Shown piece after piece: positions 1 to 5,597 of a stretch of DNA of 8,644 nucleotides. Position numbers and translations under genes: made by a program. Below the pieces are notes generated by a model that was not told the origin of the DNA, searched no databases, and saw only the letters and a program-made list of their open reading frames with translations. The stretch comes from Candidatus Brevibacterium intestinigallinarum (GTDB lineage Bacteria > Actinomycetota > Actinomycetes > Actinomycetales > Brevibacteriaceae): the NCBI GenBank assembly GCA_019117325.1, contig DWZY01000367.1, forward strand, positions 1 to 8,644, read 5' to 3'. How positions within the stretch are numbered: position 1 is the stretch's first letter; each line of letters starts with the position of its first letter.

Positions 1-40
1 CTGGCCGACCCCACAGGGGGTGGGGGCAAGCATCGCACAA

Positions 41-90
41 CGGCTGAGGGCCGGTCGGAGACAAAGCAGTCTCCGACCGGCCCTCAGCCG
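41..90 (-). terminator. Strong hairpin terminator after dctM
   Basis: Positions 41-62 and 69-90 are perfect reverse complements, giving a 22-bp uninterrupted GC-rich stem closed by a 6-nt loop (aaagca, 63-68). The stem starts 9 nt beyond the dctM stop codon (100-102, TAG on the minus strand), which is where the transporter operon's transcript should end. No good U-tract follows on the minus strand (ttgtg only). This is common for actinobacterial terminators. Being symmetric, the stem could also end a transcript arriving from the left. The structure is read directly from the sequence; the terminator role is inference. Confidence 0.85.
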
Positions 91-99
91 CCTCACCCC

Positions 100-1659
100 C
101 TACAGCCCCAGCAGATCCGGCAGGCCGTTGCTGAGCACGGGGATGAAGGTCACGAGCATGAGCACGCCGACCCCCACCACCAGGAACGGCCACACGCCCT
201 TCGCGGCCTCCCAGAACGGGATCTTCGCGATTCCTGCGGCGACGAACAGGTCGATCCCGACCGGTGGCGTGACGAGGCCCAGCGCCAGGTTCATCGTCAT
301 CATGACGCCGATCGTCGTCATGTCCATGCCCAGCTCCAGCAGGACCGGTGCGAACAGCGGGACGAACAGGTAGAACGCGCTGATCGCATCGATGAACATG
401 CCGGCGATGAGCAGGACCACGTTGATGAGCAGGACGATGACGATCCAGTTGTCCGTCAGCCCCAGCAGCGCATCCGCCACGTCACGGGCGATCTGGTTGC
501 GGGTGATGACGTAGGCGAACAGCGTCGCGGTCGCGATGATGAGCATGATCCGCCCGCTGGCGATCCCCGCCTGCGTGAAGACGGAGAACAGGTCGCGCAG
601 CTTCAGCTCGCGCATGACGAACACACCCACGAGGAGGCCGTAGACGCAGGCGGCCGCGGCGGACTCCGTGGGGGTGAAGACTCCGCCGTAGATGCCGCCC
701 AGGATGATGACCGGCACGAGCAGCCCGGGAACCGCGCGCCAGAGCGCCCGCCCGATCTCTGCCGCCGGCGCCCGCGTCGTCCGGATCTCCGTCACCGCCG
801 CCGCAGCCGCGGCCTGCGAGTCCGTGCCGGGCTCCAGCGTCGCCGTCGCCGTCGCGACGGAGCCCCCGTCACTGCCCGCCGCGCTCGCGGACTGCCCGGT
901 CGCACCCGCCGAGGCCGTGGCCCGGTCGTGCGCAGGCGTCGAGTCCGCGGTCGTGTCCGCCACTCCGGAGAGCGCGCCCTTCACCCCGCGGCCCGGTCGG
1001 CTCGACCGGCCCAGTGCGTGGTCGACGTGCGCGGATGCACTCGCCTTCGCGAGATCTCCCGTGCGCGGCAGGAACACCGCGACGACGTAGAACGCGAGGA
1101 GGAGGATGAGTCCCGGCACGACGCCGGCCATGAATAGGCGGCCGATCGAGACGCGCTCGTAGTCGCTGGCGATCACCGCGAAGACGATGTAGGCGATCGA
1201 CGGCGGGAGGATGATGCCCATCTCCCCCGCGCTGGCGACGAGCGAGGCCGCGTGCCGCTTCGTGTACCCGCGCCGCGCGAGCGCCGGGATGAGGATGCCG
1301 CCGATCGCGGCCACCGTCGCGGGGCCCGAGCCGGAGATCGAGGAGAAGATGAGCGCGACGAGGATCGTCGTGAGCGCGATCCCGGTCTTCCGGTGACCGA
1401 CGAGCGCGTCGGCGAGCTCGATGAGTCGGGCGGAGATGCCCGTGAGCTCCATGATCGTGCCCGCCAGGATGAAGAACGGGATCGCCAGCAGCGTCTCCGA
1501 GGACAGGCCCGCGTACAGCACGCCCGAGGTGGGCGAGAGCGCGCGGGTCCCGCTCTGGTAGATGATCGCCGCGAAGGCGGAGAGACCCATCGAGAACGCG
1601 ACGGGCACGCCCAGGAACAGGAGGACCAGGAAGGTCCCGAACAGCACGAGTTCGATCAT
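100..1659 (-). CDS. dctM: TRAP transporter large permease (DctM family) with low-complexity insert
   Basis: This is the large membrane subunit of a tripartite ATP-independent periplasmic (TRAP) transporter, which drives solute uptake with an ion gradient together with DctQ and DctP. The 519-residue product is hydrophobic throughout and has family signatures: SGSGPATVAAIG near 109-120, GGVFTPTESAAAA near 325-337 and NLALGLVTPPVGIDLF near 457-472. DctM proteins are usually about 425-430 residues. The excess lies at about residues 200-297, a hydrophilic Ala/Thr/Ser/Gly-rich stretch between two membrane segments, in the central loop. Both flanks (YVVAVFLPRTG and EIGRALWRAVPGLLVPVIILGG) look normal and the frame stays open, so the gene appears functional. 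The ATG start overlaps the dctQ stop as ATGA and is preceded by a GAGGAG ribosome site, suggesting translational coupling. Confidence 0.95.
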   Translation of the reverse strand: MIELVLFGTFLVLLFLGVPVAFSMGLSAFAAIIYQSGTRALSPTSGVLYAGLSSETLLAIPFFILAGTIMELTGISARLIELADALVGHRKTGIALTTILVALIFSSISGSGPATVAAIGGILIPALARRGYTKRHAASLVASAGEMGIILPPSIAYIVFAVIASDYERVSIGRLFMAGVVPGLILLLAFYVVAVFLPRTGDLAKASASAHVDHALGRSSRPGRGVKGALSGVADTTADSTPAHDRATASAGATGQSASAAGSDGGSVATATATLEPGTDSQAAAAAAVTEIRTTRAPAAEIGRALWRAVPGLLVPVIILGGIYGGVFTPTESAAAACVYGLLVGVFVMRELKLRDLFSVFTQAGIASGRIMLIIATATLFAYVITRNQIARDVADALLGLTDNWIVIVLLINVVLLIAGMFIDAISAFYLFVPLFAPVLLELGMDMTTIGVMMTMNLALGLVTPPVGIDLFVAAGIAKIPFWEAAKGVWPFLVVGVGVLMLVTFIPVLSNGLPDLLGL

Positions 1660-2210
1660 GGCCTGCGCTCCTCATCGATCGCGGCGACGATCGCCGCCTC
1701 TTCCTGGGCCTGCTCGATCGCCTCGGTCTTCTCGCTCTGGAAGCCCTCGCCGCCGCGCAGCTCCGTCACGAGGATCTGCACCGTGCGGATCGCCCCCAGC
1801 AGCGCGCCGAACGGCAGGGCGAGGGAGAAGATCCACTGTGGCACTCCCAGGGCCGGCGTGAGCCGGCCCGAGGAGGCCTGGTCGACGACCATGTCGTAGC
1901 CCAGCCAGCAGAAGATCGCGAGGAACGCGATCATCGCGAGGCACACGAGCGCGACGATGATCTTGCGGGCGACGCCCGTCGCGCCGTCGCGCAGCATGCT
2001 GAAGGCCGGGTGCGACCCGTTGCGCGTCGCCGCCGAGGCCCCCACGAGCGTGAGCAGGACCGCGAGGTTGACGAGCAGCTCACTCGTGAAGGAGAACGAG
2101 GCGCTGAAGACGTACCGGGCGATGACGTTGGCGAACGCCAGGAAGGTGATGAACGCGAACGTCACCGCGATGATGACGTTCTCGATCACCCGGAGGGCTG
2201 AATCGAGCAT
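1656..2210 (-). CDS. dctQ: TRAP transporter small permease (DctQ family)
   Basis: This is the small membrane subunit of the TRAP system, which partners with DctM. The 184-residue product has the expected four membrane segments, at roughly residues 10-31, 42-60, 81-103 and 125-147. It carries typical family patterns: NVIARYVF at 28-35, a charged Arg-Asn-Gly-Ser-His stretch after segment two, and LGVPQW before segment four. A C-terminal acidic tail (about 150-184, rich in Glu and Ala) is probably cytoplasmic. The ATG at 2208-2210 is preceded by GGAAG about 11 nt upstream. The gene lies 50 nt after dctP and overlaps dctM by 4 nt, so all three should be on one transcript. Length and topology are ordinary for the family. 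Confidence 0.93.
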   Translation of the reverse strand: MLDSALRVIENVIIAVTFAFITFLAFANVIARYVFSASFSFTSELLVNLAVLLTLVGASAATRNGSHPAFSMLRDGATGVARKIIVALVCLAMIAFLAIFCWLGYDMVVDQASSGRLTPALGVPQWIFSLALPFGALLGAIRTVQILVTELRGGEGFQSEKTEAIEQAQEEAAIVAAIDEERRP

Positions 2211-2260
2211 GGGACACCGACTTCCGGAGGGTCTGCGGCAGAACGGGATGGATGGTGCGG

Positions 2261-3262
2261 TCAGTCGGTCGGCTGGACCTGCTCGAAGATCTCCGGCGTC
2301 CAGATCTCCTCGTACTTCTCGAAGATGGGCTCGGACGCCTCGCGGAAGTCAGCGAGCTGGTCCGCGTCGAGCTCGGCGACCTCCATCTCCTGGCCCAGCT
2401 CCTCGAGCTGCTCCTCGGCGAGGTCGCGGTTGAGTCCCACCTGGTACTCGTTCGCCTCGGCGGCAGCCTCCGTGACGATCGCCTGGTCCTCCTCGCTGAG
2501 CTCGTCGAACATCGCCTTGTTCATGCCCATGAGCAGCGGGTCGTAGGAGTAGTTCCAGACGGTCAGGTTCGACTGCACCTCGCCGATGCCGCCGGACTGG
2601 ATGACGTCCAGTGGATTCTCCTGGCCGTCGATCGTCCCGTTCTGCAGGGAGGTGAAGACCTCCGCGAAGTTCATCGAGGTCGGGTCAGCGCCCAGCTCGG
2701 AGTAGAAGTCGAGGAAGAGGCTCGAGCCCGCGACGCGGATCTTCTGTCCCTTCAGGTCCTCCGGCGACGAGACCGGGACGTTCGTCGTGAGCTGCCGGAA
2801 GCCGGACTCGCCGAAGCCCAGGAACTCGATCCCCATCTCCTCGAGCATGCCGTCGTAGGCCTCTGCGCCGGAGCCCTCGAGGATCGGGTCGACCTCGTCG
2901 AGGCTCTCGTAGAGGAACGGCGCGGTGATCGCGCCGAAGCGCTGGTCGATGCCGGAGTAGATGATCGGCGAGTTGTAGGAGAAGGCCTTGTCGCCGTTCG
3001 CCAGCTGCTCGACGCCTGCGGCCGGGTCGCCACCGGAGAGCTGCTCGTTGGGGACGATGTTGACGACCATGCGGCCGTCGGAGCGCTCGTCGAGCAGCTC
3101 AGCGAACTTCTCCGCGCCCTTGTACCAGGTGGAGCTGTCCGCGGTCGTGATCGTGAAGTCCCAGGTGTAGCTGCCACCCTCGCCTCCGCCCGCGCCGTCG
3201 CACGCGGAGACCGTCATCGTGAGCGCCGCCATCGAACCAACGACTGCCATTGCCTTCTTCAT
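2261..3262 (-). CDS. dctP: TRAP transporter solute-binding lipoprotein (DctP family)
   Basis: This is the extracytoplasmic receptor that captures the substrate, usually an organic carboxylate, for the DctQM membrane pair. The 333-residue product begins with a lipoprotein signal: MKKAM, a hydrophobic core, then the lipobox V18-S19-A20-C21, so the mature protein would be lipid-anchored at Cys21. The core family region KGQKIRVAGS (171-180) contains Arg176, aligned with the arginine that pairs with the substrate carboxylate in characterised DctP proteins. The hallmark EVFTSLQNGTIDGQENPL follows at 201-218. FRQLTTN (155-161) is another conserved block. Start choice is clear: AAGGAGAG lies just upstream of the ATG and the signal peptide begins directly. 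The gene is first in the leftward dctPQM operon and divergent from the first PCC gene. The substrate cannot be deduced beyond a probable carboxylate. Confidence 0.95.
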   Translation of the reverse strand: MKKAMAVVGSMAALTMTVSACDGAGGGEGGSYTWDFTITTADSSTWYKGAEKFAELLDERSDGRMVVNIVPNEQLSGGDPAAGVEQLANGDKAFSYNSPIIYSGIDQRFGAITAPFLYESLDEVDPILEGSGAEAYDGMLEEMGIEFLGFGESGFRQLTTNVPVSSPEDLKGQKIRVAGSSLFLDFYSELGADPTSMNFAEVFTSLQNGTIDGQENPLDVIQSGGIGEVQSNLTVWNYSYDPLLMGMNKAMFDELSEEDQAIVTEAAAEANEYQVGLNRDLAEEQLEELGQEMEVAELDADQLADFREASEPIFEKYEEIWTPEIFEQVQPTD

Positions 3263-3338
3263 TCATCTCTCCTTCGAGACCTGTGCCTGTGAGGGACGGG
3301 AACGGCGTCCTCCGGAGAGGGAGGCTCGCGGCCCCGCC

Positions 3339-3355
3339 ATTCGCACACCGGGAAT
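3339..3355. promoter_or_regulatory. Candidate IclR-type operator at the dctP start point
   Basis: The 17-mer ATTCGCACACCGGGAAT has ATTC/GAAT ends in inverted orientation, matching the general TTCC-N7-GGAA shape of IclR-family operators. It overlaps the last bases of the candidate dctP -10 box and the expected transcription start, a position suited to repression. It resembles the 17-mers at 3388-3404 and 3476-3492 in spacing. The motif is visible; the binding is inferred. Confidence 0.35.
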
Positions 3356-3381
3356 CTAACCAGATGTGAACTGGGGCACAA
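3353..3381 (-). promoter_or_regulatory. Candidate promoter for dctPQM
   Basis: On the minus strand TTGTGC (3376-3381) and TAGATT (3353-3358) are separated by 17 nt, giving plausible -35 and -10 boxes. Transcription would start near 3345, about 80 nt before the dctP ATG. The -10 fits the actinobacterial TAnnnT pattern; the -35 matches only the first three consensus bases. The -10 partly overlaps the inverted repeat at 3339-3355. This is a motif match only. Confidence 0.5.
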
Positions 3382-3387
3382 GGATAT

Positions 3388-3404
3388 GTTCCACGATACG
3401 GACC
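3388..3404. promoter_or_regulatory. Candidate IclR-type operator upstream of the dctP -35 box
   Basis: GTTCCACGATACGGACC has GTTCC and GGACC arms with a 7-nt spacer, an imperfect inverted repeat. It shares 12 of 17 bases with the site at 5506-5522 (common core TCCAyGATrCGGA), upstream of the second PCC gene. It lies about 6 nt upstream of the candidate dctP -35 box. Similar sequences next to two divergent regions flanking one IclR gene suggest a shared regulator. Confidence 0.4.
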
Positions 3405-3475
3405 GCAATCATCGATCCGCATGCCCACAGATCCGCGTCACCTGCGAATCCACCGGCGCCTCACCCTCACTCAAC

Positions 3476-3492
3476 GTTCCGCCCACCGGAAT
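3476..3492. promoter_or_regulatory. Candidate IclR-type operator upstream of the first PCC gene
   Basis: GTTCCGCCCACCGGAAT contains a perfect TTCCG-N5-CGGAA inverted repeat (3477-3491). It ends about 6 nt before where a -35 box should lie for the PCC gene starting at 3534. That promoter has a -10 box (TACCGT) but no recognisable -35 box. A site here would suit an activator. This is the most symmetric of the four candidate sites. Function is inferred from position and symmetry. Confidence 0.42.
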
Positions 3493-3521
3493 CTGACTGG
3501 AGGCCCTCCCTCTGTTCGGGC

Positions 3522-3527
3522 TACCGT
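3522..3527 (+). promoter_or_regulatory. -10 box for a leaderless transcript of the first PCC gene
   Basis: TACCGT fits TAnnnT and ends 6 nt before the GTG at 3534-3536, so transcription would begin at or next to the start codon. There is no ribosome-binding sequence between the box and the start. The second PCC gene has the same arrangement, cgggcTAC then a short gap then GTGAC, which supports the call. No clear -35 box is seen. Confidence 0.5.
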
Positions 3528-3533
3528 GCACCT

Positions 3534-4496
3534 GTGACCCAAAGCACTCAGCAGATCGTGCCGGGCCGCGCTGTCACCCACCCGGGGCCCGTCGCCGAGG
3601 ACAGGATCACCGCGGTGGCAGGACGCACGCGGCCGCACTTCATCTCCGATCTCCTCACCGCCCTCCCCGAGCGTCAGCCCGACCCCAGCCTCCTCACAGA
3701 CGCGGTCATCGCCGCGGTCGAGGCCGCCGGCGCGGATTCCGGCATCGTCGAGTTCTCGACACTCCGACTGCCGCACATCAGCTACTGCTATCCCGCCGCC
3801 GGCGACGCGGTGCACCCGATGCTGTACTCGGAGACGCACACGAGCACCGGGACCGTCCTCGAGGGCACCGCGACAGTCGGCTGGCGCAGGCGCCCGAGCG
3901 AGCCGGGCGGGGAGCAGACGGGTGACCTCGAGCGATGGGTCCACTTCCACGCATCCTGGGTCGATGAGGCGGGCACGCTGCGCGGAGGTCACCTGTGGCC
4001 GGAGACCGTCACCGCGGGCGCGCTCGAGCGCGCGACCGTCTGGCCACTGCACGGCATCACCCTCGTCAACGATTTCGATGACGAGACGGAGCTGCCGGTC
4101 TTCACCCCTGTCCGTGCGGAGGCCATCACCGCGGCACCCCCGCCCCCCGGGGACCGCGATGCGGTCTTCGCCCGCGTGCGCCCCAACGCGGAGATCCACG
4201 CGGTCGTGCGCGGACTCACGGTTGCACACGACCTGGCGGGCGGAGCCGTGCGCGGCGGGACCGGCAGTCTTGTGGGTGCGGTGTTCGACGACGGACGCGT
4301 CGTCGACGGTCCGGCGACGGAAGTCATCAGCCTCGCCGGACGCCTGGACGACAGCGCGGCCGGACCACTGACCTGCACCCTCATCACGGCGCGGGGAACA
4401 GTCGAGAGTGGGAGGCTCGCACCCGAGGGGAACATCGTGGGAGCGACCTACGACCTCCTGCTGACCGGACCGGCCGCAGCCTCAGCCACCCCCTGA
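3534..4496 (+). CDS. Tandem PCC (DUF296) domain protein, copy 1
   Basis: The product has 320 residues and unknown function. It reads as two PCC (plants and prokaryotes conserved, DUF296) domains: roughly 33-178 and 210-312. Domain 1 has GADSGIVEFSTL at 67-78, then H137-x-H139 and G151-G152-H153 (GGHLWPETV), the His set expected to bind a metal in PCC proteins. Domain 2 has RGGTGSLVGAVFDDG and GPATEVISLAGR, but Thr282, Leu283 and Arg294 occupy the region where the His residues would lie, so it looks structural. I see no AT-hook, membrane segment or signal peptide, so it is probably a cytoplasmic protein. The GTG at 3534 was chosen because it aligns with the start of the paralogue at 5598; an upstream in-frame GTG at 3366 would add 56 Pro/His-rich residues with no counterpart. 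It is divergent from dctP and ends 4 nt from the IclR gene. Confidence 0.8.
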   Translation: MTQSTQQIVPGRAVTHPGPVAEDRITAVAGRTRPHFISDLLTALPERQPDPSLLTDAVIAAVEAAGADSGIVEFSTLRLPHISYCYPAAGDAVHPMLYSETHTSTGTVLEGTATVGWRRRPSEPGGEQTGDLERWVHFHASWVDEAGTLRGGHLWPETVTAGALERATVWPLHGITLVNDFDDETELPVFTPVRAEAITAAPPPPGDRDAVFARVRPNAEIHAVVRGLTVAHDLAGGAVRGGTGSLVGAVFDDGRVVDGPATEVISLAGRLDDSAAGPLTCTLITARGTVESGRLAPEGNIVGATYDLLLTGPAAASATP

Positions 4497-4500
4497 GCCA

Positions 4501-5415
4501 TCAGCCCCGGGACAGTCCGCGCTCGATGCGTCCGGCCTCCTCACGGAGCAGCTCGATGACGCGCACACGGCGCGGTCCGCTCAGGCGCGACTGGGAGGTC
4601 GCCACCGACAGAGCGGCGCGAGGCGCGGTGCGCGGTTCTGCGATCACGATTCCCACTGCCCACGAGCCCCGTGCGAGCAGCCCCGGGTTGGTCGCCGCGC
4701 CTTTCGCGCGCGCGTCCTCGACCAGTTCCCGGACCACCGCATCCGACATCCGCGGATAGCGCGTCGCCGGGACGCCCGCATTGGACTGCAGGACCGTCTC
4801 GATCTCGTCGTCCGCCAGGCCCGCCATGATCGCGAGGCTGCCGGCGCCGAAGCCCAGTGGGTGGCGGTCCCCGACCATGAGCGCATCGGAGGCTCCCGCG
4901 TCGAGCCCGTCCTCGCGCAGCGCACAGATGGCGTACGAGCCGGCCCGCAGCGTGAGGTGCGCGGTGTCACCGGTCAGCCGAGCGATCCGCCTCAGGCTCT
5001 CGCGTGCGGCGACGACGACCGGATCCGCCGAGGCCTGCGCAAGGCCTCCCAGCACCTGCGACTGGATCCCCAGGCGGTAGCCGCTGCTGGCGGGCACGCG
5101 CTCGACATAGCCCAGGTCGACGAGAGCGGAGAGCATCCGGTGGATGCTGGGCTTGGGCCTGTTCACCACCTGGGCGATCTCGGCCAGCCCCACGCCCTCG
5201 GGAGCCTCCTGGGCCAGCAGGCCGACGACGTGCAGCAGCGAGAGCGCGCGATGCACACTCTGCGCCCCGGTGCCCGGACCCAGCTCGTCCGCCGCGTGCG
5301 CCGCATTGAGGGCTGCCGCGCGTCGGAGGATGCGCGTGCGCCTGCGCACCGCCGCCCCGTCATCGTGCTGCGCGTCGCCGTTCACCGTGTCACTGAGCGA
5401 TCGGTGCTCGTCCAC
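4501..5415 (-). CDS. IclR-family transcriptional regulator
   Basis: This is a DNA-binding regulator of the IclR family, whose members bind small organic acids or aromatic compounds and act as repressors or activators of adjacent catabolic genes. The 304-residue product has an N-terminal winged helix-turn-helix at about 53-115 (SVHRALSLLHVV, GVGLAEIAQVVNRPKPSIHRMLSALVDLGYVER). The IclR effector domain follows at about 125-298, including HPLGFGAGSLAIMAGL and the C-terminal AVGIVIAEP...AALSVATSQSRL. It has about 50 residues before the HTH, longer than the usual 10-25, with an Arg-rich patch RRRTRILRR at 24-32. The GTG start at 5413-5415 is supported by a strong AGGAGG about 8 nt upstream. It is flanked by the two PCC genes, converging with the first and diverging from the second. 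Likely targets are the TRAP and PCC promoters and its own. Confidence 0.93.
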   Translation of the reverse strand: MDEHRSLSDTVNGDAQHDDGAAVRRRTRILRRAAALNAAHAADELGPGTGAQSVHRALSLLHVVGLLAQEAPEGVGLAEIAQVVNRPKPSIHRMLSALVDLGYVERVPASSGYRLGIQSQVLGGLAQASADPVVVAARESLRRIARLTGDTAHLTLRAGSYAICALREDGLDAGASDALMVGDRHPLGFGAGSLAIMAGLADDEIETVLQSNAGVPATRYPRMSDAVVRELVEDARAKGAATNPGLLARGSWAVGIVIAEPRTAPRAALSVATSQSRLSGPRRVRVIELLREEAGRIERGLSRG

Positions 5416-5475
5416 GACTCGCCCTCCTCTCCGCAGGGCGCCAGTGCCCCGCCGTCGATCGTGTCAGACGCACGG

Positions 5476-5515
5476 TGACCCGTGCCATCCATGATTGACC
5501 CGTGTCATCCATGAT
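5476..5515. repeat. 20-bp direct tandem repeat between the IclR gene and PCC gene 2
   Basis: Two abutting copies of tgacccgtgYcatccatgat occupy 5476-5495 and 5496-5515, identical at 19 of 20 positions. The period is close to two helical turns, so a protein bound to each copy would lie on the same DNA face. The second copy runs into the candidate operator at 5506-5522. It lies 61 nt upstream of the IclR start and 82 nt upstream of the PCC start. It could be a regulatory site or a recent slippage duplication. Confidence 0.75.
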
Positions 5516-5522
5516 GCGGAAC
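5506..5522. promoter_or_regulatory. Candidate IclR-type operator in the regulator/PCC 2 divergent region
   Basis: CATCCATGATGCGGAAC matches the 17-mer at 3388-3404 at 12 positions, with the common core TCCAyGATrCGGA and TCC/GGA arms. It spans the end of the 20-bp tandem repeat, whose first copy supplies only the left half of the same motif. The location between the regulator and a divergent target gene is typical for IclR autoregulation. Binding is inferred. Confidence 0.38.
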
Positions 5523-5584
5523 GGTTTTCGGCCCATCGCGGACGCTGAGGCCCCAGATCCGTGGGATTCAGCTGTGACGCGGGC

Positions 5585-5590
5585 TACATT
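5585..5590 (+). promoter_or_regulatory. -10 box for a leaderless transcript of the second PCC gene
   Basis: TACATT fits the TAnnnT -10 pattern and ends 7 nt before the GTG at 5598-5600, placing the transcription start at the start codon. No ribosome site lies between. The preceding cgggc is also found before the -10 of the first PCC gene. No clear -35 box is visible, which fits a promoter needing an activator. Confidence 0.5.
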
Positions 5591-5597
5591 CGAGAAC

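Noticed and set aside
9..25. Small CCCCAC/GTGGGG hairpin at the left edge
   Set aside because: The 6-bp stem lies in G/C runs and is expected by chance. The adjacent 22-bp hairpin explains termination, and no left-hand gene is visible to assign it to.
2252..3292. Long open frame on the plus strand opposite dctP, and similar long frames opposite the SDR genes (6580-7623, 7359-8327)
   Set aside because: These are antisense frames left open by GC-rich codon use. Their translations are Arg/Asp/Val/Leu-rich with no recognisable domain, whereas the opposite strands encode clear DctP and SDR proteins.
3366..3533. N-terminal extension of PCC gene 1 from an upstream GTG
   Set aside because: It is Pro/His-rich, has no counterpart in the paralogue, and covers the promoter and candidate operators. 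The GTG at 3534 aligns with the paralogue's start.
3534..4496. AT-hook DNA-binding role for the PCC proteins, as in plant AHL proteins
   Set aside because: Neither copy has an RGRP-type AT-hook; the nearest sequence (AGRTRP) does not match the core. The His set and gene neighbours point to metabolism.
5502..5597. N-terminal extension of PCC gene 2 from a GTG at 5502
   Set aside because: It is encoded by the tandem repeat, candidate operator and -10 region and has no similarity to copy 1. The GTG at 5598 matches the start of copy 1.
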